A stretch of DNA of 64,000 nucleotides from Crocodylus rhombifer (taxonomy: Eukaryota; Chordata; Crocodylia; Crocodylidae): positions 1 through 64,000 of the forward strand of contig JAVSML010000938.1 of assembly GCA_038503035.1 (NCBI GenBank), in the 5' to 3' direction. The position numbers and the translations under genes are program-made. Below, one piece after another: positions 32,351-42,328 of this stretch. The notes beneath the pieces were generated by a model, which was given only the letters and a program-made list of their open reading frames with translations, made no database searches and was not told the origin of the DNA. Within the stretch, counting starts at the first letter, position 1, and every line of letters starts with the position of its first letter.

Positions 32351-33591
32351 CACCCAGCCTCTCCCACTGAAAATAATGGGAGTAATTAAAAGAGTAAAGA
32401 CTCTGACCATATACAGTCTATTCACAGGAAATCCCCTGAGCCCCGTCCTGTGCCTTCACCTGGAGAACATTATTCCCACTAGACAAATGGAAAAGGGAAT
32501 GGCAGGCAGGGGCCAGCTCCTCTGAAGGGGTCTGCAGGATATATCCCTGGTAGGAGTTATTTATTATGAAAGCAAAGGGGTCCTGGAGCTTCTAGGGCTG
32601 TGATGCCAGATTCTCACTCGCACAACTTGGGAGTCAGTTGACATGAATGGGTGTCCCATTATGTCTGCTTGAATCTGCTTCGTGGAGCCCCAAGAGTAGA
32701 AGGCACAGTGCAGTTTGAACTGGTTGGGAGAATGAAGAGTGCCACCAACTTCATTAGGAGTAGGGCTACGGGACTGAGCTGTAAAGCCACTGAGATTTAG
32801 GTTGTCCAGCCCGTCTGAGTGGGGAAAAGGTGTTGAAGCCTTGCAGGCTACTTCCCTCCGCAAAGGAGCAAAAAGTCAGCAACACCAAATCTGCTTATTT
32901 TCCTAGTCTTGCCTTGTTGCATTGCACACACCACCAAAACACCCACAAGTCCTGGAACAGAGGTGGTCTCAAGTGGTGCGCAAGGAAAAAACCCAGTACT
33001 CTTTCAGAAGATGCAGACCAAATATCAGTGCCCGTTTCCTAGGAAGGCGAGGGTTTTTGGGTAAATCCTATATCTTTTATTAGATCAGCTAAAATAGCTG
33101 GAAAAATTCTTCATTTTCTGGGAAGAAATGCAGCTACAAGAATTGATTCTCAATAGAGAGATTCACGCAAAACACAAGCTCTTGTCCTGTGTGCAGCAAC
33201 GCTGACATCTGATACTTTCTCTGAGTCTCTGAACTTCCCAGAAAGAAAGGCTGGCAGTGATCCGGACAAGATGCCATCAGAGTTGCCATTCCCACGTCTT
33301 CTGGAAGGGGCTTCCTGAATGAATGGCGGTATCAAACAAAAGGCTAGTTTTGGGCTCCAGCAAATTGTGTTTTTCTTTTCCGTTGAAACTCTGCTTTGCA
33401 ACAGGAACTGCCAGATCACATCGATGCAGATCAGGAGACTGTGCAACAAATAAAGCTAAAGGGCTGTGCTTGGATGAATGGGACTTATAGTAAGAAGCTA
33501 TTCACTAACAGCTATTCAGGAACGGTACTTGCAAGGTCATACATAACAGCGTCACCTGTAGATCCTTGGATTTTCAGAAGGAACTTATAAT

Positions 33592-33679
33592 CATTGAAAA
33601 TGAGGGGTGGAAGGGAGCTTAGGAGGTCACATCTGGTCCAACCCCCTGCTCCAAGCAGGACCAGCCCCAACTGCATCAT
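33592..33679 (-). mobile_element. Outer CR1, first part (minus strand)
   Basis: 'tcattgaaaatgaggggtggaagggagcttaggaggtcacatctggtcc...gccccaactgcatcat' is a reversed CR1 3' end. It stops abruptly where the nested CR1 starts and continues at 33898. Confidence 0.88.
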
Positions 33680-33897
33680 ATTAGGAGGAACTTCTTCACA
33701 GTTCGAGTGGCCAAGGTCTGGAACGGGCTCCCAAAGGAGGTGGTGCTCTCCCCTACCCTGGGGGTATTCAAGAGAAGGTTGGATGTGTATCTAGCTGGGG
33801 TAATGTAGGCCCAGCACTCTTTCCTGCTTATGCAGGGGGTCGGACTTGATGATCTATTGAGGTCCCTTCCGACCCTAGCATCTATGAATCTATGAAT
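33680..33897 (+). mobile_element. Nested CR1 3' end inside another CR1
   Basis: 218 bp in the opposite orientation to its host: ATTAGGAGGAACTTCTTCAC to the CTATGAATCTATGAAT tail. About 96% identical by eye to 53543-53760, so it is a young copy of the same subfamily. No clear target duplication, as is usual for CR1. Confidence 0.92.
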
Positions 33898-33995
33898 CCC
33901 AGCCAGGGCTTTGTCTACCTGGTCTTAAAAACCTCCAAGGATGGTGATGCTACGATCTCTTTGGGTCGCCCATTGCAGAAACTTGCTGGAGTCCA
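33898..33995 (-). mobile_element. Outer CR1, second part (minus strand)
   Basis: CCCAGCCAGGGCTTTGTCTA directly continues the sequence broken at 33679 ('catcat|cccagcc' is the usual joint in other copies such as 14050), then 'cttaaaaacctccaaggatgg'. It ends near 33995. Confidence 0.85.
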
Positions 33996-34750
33996 CGTTG
34001 GAAGATAACCACGTCCCATTGGATGGAGCATTGCCTGAAAGCTGTCAATATTGAAAAGTTTATTAATAGAGCAACATAGCCAGGTGACCTAGCACGGGAG
34101 GTCAGCGTTGGACTTCACGCAGCATAGACAGCCAACAAGATGCTGCCGGTTTGCTTAGAGCTCATTTCTCGGAGCAAGTCGGACCGCCGCGGAGGATCCC
34201 ACAGACTGGAACAGCACAGAGAGAGGAGACAAAGCCTTGTCCCCCCCCCCTCAAACTATCTTTGCAGGTAAAATCATCATGTGCCAGAGCAATAGAAGTG
34301 CAAACCCTCCTCTGGGGAACTTCTAATGAAAACCGGCTTCCAGTCGTCCACATGACAACAGCTTCAGTACAATGAGAAATCATTAGTGGCAGCAAAGCTG
34401 CAGGGCTGTGAAATCTCATAATGCAACTGGAGAAGAGCTCTGGTGGAGGGGCGGGAAAGCAGATCCCCCCTCTGCTTTTTGGAGATAAGTCCTTACCACT
34501 TCTAATGGGCACTAATTACACTGTGACGGCCACGCGCCAGCAAATAAGACAGCACCCTGGAAGCCAGGCCTGCCTAAGAAGCAGCAGCCTTGCATGTATT
34601 TCCTTGGCTTAATCAGATGGTGATGGGATTGCTGCTGGCTATTGTAGAACTGCAGCCAGAACTGCTGTGCAGCTGGGATTTAGGCTTTAGACAGGCTTTC
34701 ATTTGTAAGGAAGATGGATTTCATTGCACCAGGGTCCAGAGTGATGTAAG
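33996..34750. other. Non-coding block, nothing recognised
   Basis: Opposed frames at 34151-34512 and a C-run near 34242-34251. No domain or repeat identified. Confidence 0.45.
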
Positions 34751-34899
34751 CCTACACTGAACACCTTCAAGAGTAAATTGGATGCTTATCTTGCTGGGAT
34801 CCTATGACCCCAGCTGACTTCCTGCCCTTTGGGCAGGGGGCTGGACTCGATGATCTCCCGAGGTCCCTTCCAGCCCTGATGTCTATGAAATCTATGAAA
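34751..34899 (+). mobile_element. CR1 LINE 3' end, short
   Basis: 149 bp from CCTACACTGAACACCTTCAA to TCTATGAAATCTATGAAA, nearly identical to the end of the copy at 27484-28035 (about two differences seen). Confidence 0.92.
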
Positions 34900-35825
34900 G
34901 CTCATACATGCAACGTAGGAGCCTGTATAAGGAAGTCGGGTAACATCTGACATCCCCAAGGTGAGTCCCGGAGTGCAAAGGTCAGGAAAGCTTTCGTATG
35001 CGCATCACACAGCTGCGGCATCGTGATGCATGAGCAAGTGAACCCCAAGGGAAGTTTGAAACACGGCGAGTTTTTAGAGTTTCTTCTATGTGAACGTATT
35101 TCTTCCCAGAATACATATTCAGAAATAATAAATCTGGGAACCCCAAACGATTTGGCTCGGTTCGGATCACGAATCCCAACGACTGAATGCTGGCCTCTCT
35201 CAGCAAGCACACCTTCTTCGACAAACCTGCAGCAGTACTTTGACAGCTTTCGGTGTTACAGTAAGATTCCCGGTATTTGCTTCCTGGTGGAGTTGAAACT
35301 TCACAGGAACAGCTTTTAAGGCGAGGAAATATTTTGGTTTCCCTCACGGATATCACATATGTATGGATCAGTCATCGACTCAGCTCAAGAATCTCTTCGG
35401 TGGCACGCCAGCAAGGCAGAAGTGATGCAGAAGAGAAAAATAGTGTGAAAATGAAGAAGAGAAGGGAATAATAAGAGAGAGACCAAAAAAAAGTGCAGAG
35501 AAAAGGAGAGGAAAAGCCCTGGGAGAATCAGCTGAATTTTTTGTAACCCAAAGTATCTTGTTAAAAGGGGGCAAAAATCACCATTTTCCAAACTTGAAAT
35601 TTTTGGCAAAAAACTTTGTTCCTTTGAAAGTTTAATAAACTTGGCAAGGTTCTGGAAGAGCCTTCTGAGAAGAGCAGATATGGCAAAAAGCCTAGCTACT
35701 TTGATGGGGACCTGGATGGATTTATGAACAGATTCAGATGACGCAGAGACCTATGATAGCAGGGGAGTAGACACGATGACCCAAAAATCCCTCTTCTACT
35801 CCTAAGGCAATCAGGACTCATAGTA
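34900..35825. other. Non-coding block, nothing recognised with certainty
   Basis: 35640-35820 may be the tail of an old CR1/L3-like LINE ('...tgatgacccaaaaatccctcttctactcctaaggca'), but I cannot fix it. Other frames overlap on both strands without domains. Confidence 0.4.
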
Positions 35826-35935
35826 GACATGATACCTTTTATTAGACCAACAAGATTTTTGAAGAAAGAAATAATTATTTTATTGCAAGCTTTCGGACAC
35901 AAACAGCCTTCATCAGGCGTTAGAGAAAAGATTGC
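35826..35935 (-). mobile_element. Penelope-like fragment with hammerhead-like core
   Basis: Reversed, it reads CTGATGA, a short stem region, then GAAAGCTTGCAA, followed by the TGTTGGTCTAATAAAAGGTA tail. CTGANGA...GAAA is the catalytic core of hammerhead ribozymes, which are known in Penelope-like retroelements. Core positions on the plus strand: TCATCAG 35910-35916, TTTC 35891-35894. Stem II pairing is incomplete. Confidence 0.55.
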
Positions 35936-36015
35936 AGAAGTCCTCCCGGGTACAAATGAAAGTTCATACCTGGATACTCTTCTGCTCCTAGGCAGGCAAG
36001 TTTCTTTGAGTCGAT

Positions 36016-36050
36016 GTGATATCTTTTATTAGACCAACTGAGTAACCTCT
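36016..36050 (-). repeat. Penelope-like 3' tail fragment
   Basis: GTGATATCTTTTATTAGACC followed by 'aactgag' is the reversed tail of the same family. Only about 35 bp. It lies 90 bp from the longer copy, in the same orientation. Confidence 0.5.
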
Positions 36051-37642
36051 TCTAGGTTCCTGTGCAAACAAAGGCTGTTTGCAAGATACTAATTAGTCAT
36101 TAGTAGCACCTGCATTTGCAGGCGATTTTTCTAACCCTAATACTGCCAACAGGTTCCCTTTAATGAGAAAACAACTGGGAAGGCAGGAGCTACTCCAGAC
36201 CTAAACTGCAGGGAATATATGTTAGAGGCAGTCTAACTAGGTGAGTTTTACAAACCTCAGAAAATACTGTAATGAAGCTTTGAACTCTCTTTAATCATCT
36301 CTATTGACCACCTCTGTTTGAATGAACTGCAGAAGGTGTCATTTTGCAATAGCTGCAGATAGTCCTGAATCAACACTGGAACTAAAGCTTCCTTGGAAAA
36401 AAAACAACCCTTAGCTGTAGATCTGAGCTTGGAAAAAAAAATCCCTTTTTCCTGAGCTTGGAAAAAAAAACCCCTTAGCTTTAGATCTGACCCCATCCTC
36501 CAGCCATGACGTGGGATGACTTGGCTTGGAGTACAGTCGTGCAGTAAAATGATGGTCAAGGAATATAGGCAAAACAGAGACATTTCATGGGGATATTTGC
36601 CCCCCTTCTGTTTTCAGCTGGAAGTGGACATGAACAGTCCTGTCTGAAAACCAAGATACATCAGAAGCTTTCAGATGTGGTTGAGTTTTAAACAGAGAGG
36701 GGAATTTCAGGCAATGGGGAGACCCTTTAGAAATGCGCCCATCAGAAATCCTTAAGCAAAAACCACTTGCCAAGAAGTTGATCTTTAATGGTGAAGTTAG
36801 GATGCTAAGTGAGTTGCCACGTGTTGTTGAATGATGAAGTATATCCAATGCTAGTATTTTTCTATTATCAAATCGAGTGGACCGGCAGTCTTTGGGGTTA
36901 GGCTTTGCTCAAGCACAGGATGCCACCAACAAAAAAAAGACTTCACAGCCTGCATTATTTTAAGGGTTAAAAAAGCCCTTTCTTGCCTGCACCAGATAAA
37001 TAAATGAAAATTCAGCAAAGATGATCTAAGTCCATTTTCCAATAAGAAATAAAACCAGGGCTTAGAAAATGCACACACAAAAGCAGGTGAAACTTAAAAG
37101 CATTTTCCCAGCACCGTAGTAAAAAAAAAAGACCTTTAAAGAAAATCATTGAGAGTTCATTTGCAGGTTCAGGGGGAAAAATCAGCAGGTTAAAATGAAA
37201 TTACTTTCCAGTCATTCTTCTGGCATATTTCGCTCTCTGTTTTAATGGCCATTTTAGCATGAAGCAGGGTTTTTTTAAAAAGTATTTTGTCTTAGTGTTG
37301 CAATAAATGGTAAGCTAAGGCTAAAATATACTCCCCCTTCCCAAATCCACCAATTCCCCTTATTTCTTAGCAGAACTTCGGTTCAAGCATTAGTTTGCTT
37401 CCAGTTGGTAAAGGGAATGAGATGGGTCTCCAGATGAGGCCCCGTTCCCAACTCTCTCCTGTTTCCGTAGGCCAGCTAGGGGGAAAAAGAACTGTTTGTA
37501 CAACTTTTACAAGCTGCACTGTGATATACATTTACAAATATATTGCAGTGAACCTCTGTTTTTATTCCCCTTGCCTGGAAATCATTGCTATGCATTACCC
37601 GTAGCACAATCCAAGACTACAAAGTGCAATCTAGCAGTAATA
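36051..37642. other. Non-coding block with a small local duplication
   Basis: 36393-36490 contains three GAGCTTGG/TTGGAAAAAAAA units, two of which carry 'cccttagct(g/t)tagatctga', so a 66-bp segment was locally duplicated. No gene or assigned repeat elsewhere. Confidence 0.45.
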
Positions 37643-37650
37643 ATGTAGAC
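37643..37650. repeat. Left 8-bp target duplication of a hAT MITE
   Basis: ATGTAGAC, matched by ATGTAGCC at 37978-37985 (7 of 8). Confidence 0.75.
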
Positions 37651-37977
37651 CAGTGGTGCTCAACCTCAAGGCGTCCCTTGTTAGACTCGTGGCACCCCTC
37701 AGAAAATGCCAGGTCTTAGCATCTGCTTGTTTTTTGCAGGCAGAAAAATAATACAAAGCTTTGGAGTCCTATTGCAAAGGACTCGGAAGGACCGCAACAG
37801 GTTGGCATGTTTTGGACGCTATGAATTGCTATTTGAAATCTCTGGGTCTGTCTTGTGAATTGTGTGAAGGTGTTTGGCATGCCTAGCAGTGGTAATATTG
37901 TACGGCACCCTGTGGCACCCTTTAAAGGGGTCCTAAAGCACCCCAGGGTGTCCCAGCACCCTGGTTGAGCATCATTG
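37651..37977. mobile_element. hAT-type MITE (327 bp)
   Basis: Left end CAGTGGTGCTCAACC; right end reversed CAATGATGCTCAACC (13 of 15 match). The 8-bp flanking repeats ATGTAGAC/ATGTAGCC fit the hAT superfamily. The interior encodes nothing recognisable, so it would have needed a transposase from elsewhere. Confidence 0.82.
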
Positions 37978-37985
37978 ATGTAGCC
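37978..37985. repeat. Right 8-bp target duplication of a hAT MITE
   Basis: ATGTAGCC, one base different from the left copy. Confidence 0.75.
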
Positions 37986-40129
37986 TGACAATCAATTATT
38001 TGAATGCCCTGAATTTCTTACTCACTCAAGACTCTTATTGTGGTTGTGCAAACATACTGGCTCTGCGTAATTAAGTCTTCTGAATACCCCAGAACAGAAA
38101 AACATGCATATCAAAATAGAAATGTTTGGTGCAGGGATTAGCAATACCTGTCACTATTTGCACATCTCTGTTGCTGGGATGGAGCATTTTCTCTCCAAGG
38201 GGATGCCATTTTAATAAGGCAGCAATATACCACCGTCAGGCATCCTGGAGCAATGCAGCTCTCAGCCGAAAATATTAGCAGAGTGACTGGGGAGAGGGTT
38301 TGTGTAGCTGCCGGTTTGGCTACTATAAAACTGATTTATTTTTCCCCGAACGCCAACTTAATTAAAGATCGCACTCTGGTCTGGATTAGGAACTTGCTCT
38401 TTCTCTATAAGCAATATTTAAGATTGACTGAAAGCAGCTGAGAAGGAAAGTTGGCTCTGGATGCTTTTTCCGGGGTTGGTAGCTTGCACAGCTTTATTTC
38501 AAGTCTCACAACACGCGATGCTCTCCTTCAGTCCCCGGCTTCTGCAGGCAAGCGAGTAGCTGAAGGAGGGTTGAAATCAGAGGCAGGAAAAGCCTCTGAA
38601 AATACTCTGAATGAACCTGGAGGAGCTGTGAACTGGAGGGGGCTGTTTAAGAAGGGGTGCTGCCAAGAAAGAGGCTGAAAAGGAAGCCTTAGTTGACCAA
38701 CCACTAAAGCCTGGGTGAGTGACAGAGCTGGGAGCAGGGTCTCCAAATTACTGCGTGCTGGCCAAAAGCAGCTTCTCTCTCTAAAGCCTGCTTCTGATGG
38801 CCAGCGTACTTGCAAAGCAAAGCTGGTCCAGCCAGTGGAGATCCAGCAGCGGGAGGCTGGTGCGAGACTCGACACAGGAACTAGACTATAGCGGGTGGGT
38901 CCAAGCTCCCGATGCCTGTGTTTTATCCTTATCAGGGGGCCAGTCTCACTTAGAGAGCTGATGTGCGCCACTGATGAATTTCACAGACCGGCTCTTCTAT
39001 TTTGGATGCCAGCTGCCATTTTTATGCATTGCAAAAAAGTTTTCTGATCTCATCCAGTTAGACTTTAATTACATGGCTTCATTTCCAGCCCACTGAAAGA
39101 TCAAACACAGTTTCGAGGAAAATGCCTTTTATTCCTACTCAGCTCCACCCCCTATCTTCACTGGGGATTATATTCCCTTGCTTTCCACATGCACCAGATC
39201 ATTAAGTATAAAGGAACGATCAGCTTGCAACATCTATAAAACCCGGGCTCCAAATGCGCAGGGCAGGATGCCAAGAACAGTAAATAGGACTTCAGGGTTG
39301 TGCAAGTTGTTCCTTTTATCTTTTTAAATTTCTGACCGGCAGGAGGGCATGGGCTGATGCAATTACTCTCCCTTTTAATTATTGATTATGCAGTGGGTTG
39401 GGTAGATGGATTCAACTCACACCCCCTCCCAGCTGAACCTGGCCGTATAGCAGATGAGACTGTGGGAACAGTAGAAAGCAATCATAGGACCTCAGAGAGA
39501 TGGGGGGCACATCCACTATTGCCCCCCACCCCATGGTCTCATCTGAGAATCTCCAGGTACTTTTTAGATGATCAGATTTGAGCGGTGGTGGTCTCCGATT
39601 TTGCCTGGTTGGGAACCTTTTCCATTTTACTTTGGATATGGACCATGCTGCTGCCACCCATGCCTTTCAGGTCCCCGTGGTGCAGCTTTTGTCATGTGTT
39701 CTGCCATATGTGAATATAAAGGTGTCAGCTGCCCATCCATCCATGTGCACAAGACTTGCTGTTATGCTACAAGAAACTGCAGGTCCCATCTGCAACCTGA
39801 GCTGAAGGTAAGCCCCTGTAAAGTGTAGCAGGTTTTGTCCCGCAGAGCTGTGAAGCTTGAATCTGAATCTCAAACTTTCACAACTGTCTGGTTTCCTGAG
39901 CAGAAGTAATGTCACCTGAGCAGCTTGGAGAACTGGGATTTTATTATTTGTGCATTTTGAACAGTACAGCACCTGTTGACCTTGGAGGTCCTGGGAGATT
40001 CATTGGTGCTAGACAGTTACTTGGATACTATTGCTGCCCATGGATATGCATAACCCGCATCTAACAATTCCTGCTAATGGCACACACGTGAATTCAAGGC
40101 CATGCTTGGTAGCTGTGCATGAGGGCTGT
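37986..40129. other. Non-coding block; possible conserved element near 38220-38450
   Basis: 38220-38450 has even complexity with TTAATTAA- and TAAT-like words and no repeat signature. The frames at 38528-38971 (minus) and 39357-39972 have no domains and overlap on both strands. No gene. Confidence 0.4.
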
Positions 40130-40258
40130 TTCTTGAGTTTTTAAGAATAGGTTAGATAAATACTGGTTCAGAGGGCTTGATCTTACCTTGAGCAGGAAGA
40201 TGGATTGGATGATCCCCTGATTTCCCCTTCTGCCCTGGTCCTCAATGATTCTTTGAGC
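40130..40258 (+). mobile_element. Old CR1/L3-like LINE 3' end
   Basis: 'tttttaagaataggttagataaatactggttcagagggcttgatcttaccttgagcaggaagatggattggatgatccc' has the layout of a CR1-group 3' end (ORF end, then 'ggattggatgatcc...'). Much more diverged than the other copies. Confidence 0.6.
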
Positions 40259-40488
40259 AGATTTACAAAGCCATTGACATGTTGCACTTGTGCCAACTTC
40301 CATGGAAAATAGGGAAGATACATTGGCTTTGACCTCAGAACTGACCTTTAAGAATCTGGCCCTGACTGCCCATTTTTGGGAATAAGTTGGGATTGTCTAC
40401 CAGGAGTTAACAGCAGGAACTCCAGGGATCTTTGTTAGCATGCTCGAAACCCTAAGGATTCATGCATTTCTCATCAACCGCTGCCTCC

Positions 40489-40578
40489 TACTGCATGAGC
40501 AAGTAGGCCATAATCTTTCTCGGCTTTGATTTTAATTCGTGCAACCCCTCCTTGGATTTAGAAGTCTTTGGGCTCTGC
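40489..40578 (+). repeat. Unassigned dispersed repeat, copy 2
   Basis: Matches 30119-30210 in the same direction: 'ctgcatgagcaagtaggccataatctttctcggctttgatttt...gaagtctttgggctctgc'. Confidence 0.6.
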
Positions 40579-41415
40579 TCTCTGCGCTGCCAACAAACTC
40601 CTGATAACACATTGCAAGCCTCTTCCCTGGGTTTCATCTCAATCCAATAACGATTGCAATAAAAGAAAAACAAACAAATAAATAAAATAAAAAGTGCCCT
40701 GAGCAGCCAATGAACAAATGTAGTGAAAATGTTTTTACAGCAAATCTAAGCAGTTTTACCGGGCGCCATTCAAACACATTTACTGAAATTTCCCCAGAGA
40801 CTCCATAATATAACTACTGCCGCGAAGACCCCAACTAAGAGGAATGCAGCCTTTGTTCCATGCTGGCCCATGATTTTATTGCCATAGATCAAGGGGAGAA
40901 GAAAAATCCCTGGTTGTTTTCAAGGAGCTACATTTTGCAGGGGTAGCACTGGAGCCAGGGATGATGAAGAATGGGTGTCTGTACGCTCCAGTTTTGCCTA
41001 GGTGATGGCTTCTTTAATGGTAGAAAAAGACCTCTCTCCATCCTGAAGACCTCTGGCCATCAGGTACTTTCTGCTGGTTTAAACTAGTTGTAACTCTACT
41101 GACTTCCAAGAAATAACTTCAGATTTACCTCATTGGACCCGAGAGCAGAGATTGACCTCTTGATGGCTATGTGATTATTGGGGCCTGAAGGAAAAGCTCT
41201 CTCTGACGGGGGATGCAGTCTGTGCAATGGGAATGCTTTAAAAGTGATGGGTGGGGTAGCTTTCAGGATCTGCTAAGGACCTACAGAGAAGCCTCCAGTT
41301 GTGACTCTGGATCTGACCGTCTGGGGTTACATGTGATGTGGCAGAAGTGAGCCAGGTACCCATCCTGCACTCAGCCCTGTGCAGTGTGCTGGTATTCCCA
41401 GTGGGCAGCTGTTGT

Positions 41416-41460
41416 TAACACTAGCACTGACACTAGCACTAGCACTAGCACTAACACTAA
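41416..41460 (+). repeat. Hexamer tandem array (CACTAG/CACTAA)
   Basis: About seven units of CACTAG, CACTGA and CACTAA in a row. A short imperfect minisatellite. Confidence 0.85.
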
Positions 41461-42296
41461 GCAGTCCCCATTTTGGCCATCTCAGCCGAAGGTGCCATTA
41501 ACCCAACCTACCTTGTGGGCTTTGAGTCAGCATCCAGCTCTAGTCCAATCTCTTAAGCTTGTCCACACAAGGACCGATCAGAATAATGACATGCATTAAG
41601 AGTCAAAACAACCATATTAGACAATCGGGTGGATGCTCTTATTCCGAACTCAAGTAGCCTTAACTCCACATATCCCGATTCACTTTGGAGGTGAACGAAT
41701 CCAAGCCGAATGAAGACCACGCTCTTTCTGAATACGCGCTTGTCCACACAGAGTTTTGCATGAGGTTTACGTGCTCCAAATGAAAATGTGCACTTTTAGT
41801 TTATTCGGGTGACTTGTTCTGAGAGCTCCCATCCAGACGAGACCTGCACACCAGCAAGAACCAGGTCAGTGGTGCCAGTTGGGCTCCCAGCTTCAGAAAT
41901 CAGGAGGGCATGTTAGAGGCTTTGGAGAGCTGGCATCTGGGCCGATTCAGGAGAGACTCGTGTGCCTTTTATGATGGATTTTGTATGCACAGAGAGGAGG
42001 GGGGAGTCATTTAAACAAATGCATAAGCTGCTGTCACTTGGTGGCAGAGATAAAAATCTCCCTGCTCTTGCTCCCACCTCAGAGCAGTTCATATCCATGG
42101 GTTTCACAAGAGCAGCGAAGGGGTTGGCAGGTTCACCATATGGAAATGTGCCATAGATTTCAGATGCTGGAAGACTTGAAATGTGTTCGAGAGAGAGGAA
42201 AAGACAGCCCAGCCTGGAGAGACAGAGGAGATCATAAATAACTCAACTGGATTCAAAGGAGAGACTTTTCATAACTCTCCCCTACGGTCCGCACAA

Positions 42297-42328
42297 GGAA
42301 ACCCTGTTTCATATGAAACAGGGGTTCC
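42297..42328. repeat. Near-perfect 32-bp palindrome
   Basis: Arms of 16 bp match at 15 positions around the centre TTTCAT/ATGAAA, with no loop. The inner 22 bp (42302-42323) are perfectly symmetric. Confidence 0.8.

Larger units (their letters stand above)
31551..33591. other. Non-coding block with minor repeat pieces
   Basis: Includes a weak Penelope-like piece (about 31690-31735), a CR1 tail (32069-32128), a MIR relic (32245-32350) and a weak minus-strand Penelope-like piece (33062-33110: 'cctatatcttttattagatcagctaaaatagc'). Short frames such as 32564-32863 have no domain. Confidence 0.45.

Noticed and set aside
41416..41460. CRISPR-like or structured repeat array
   Set aside because: Units are contiguous hexamers without spacers; a simple minisatellite in vertebrate DNA.
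41558..41780. MITE bounded by CTTGTCCACACA motifs
   Set aside because: The two motifs are in direct and not inverted orientation, and no flanking duplication was found.
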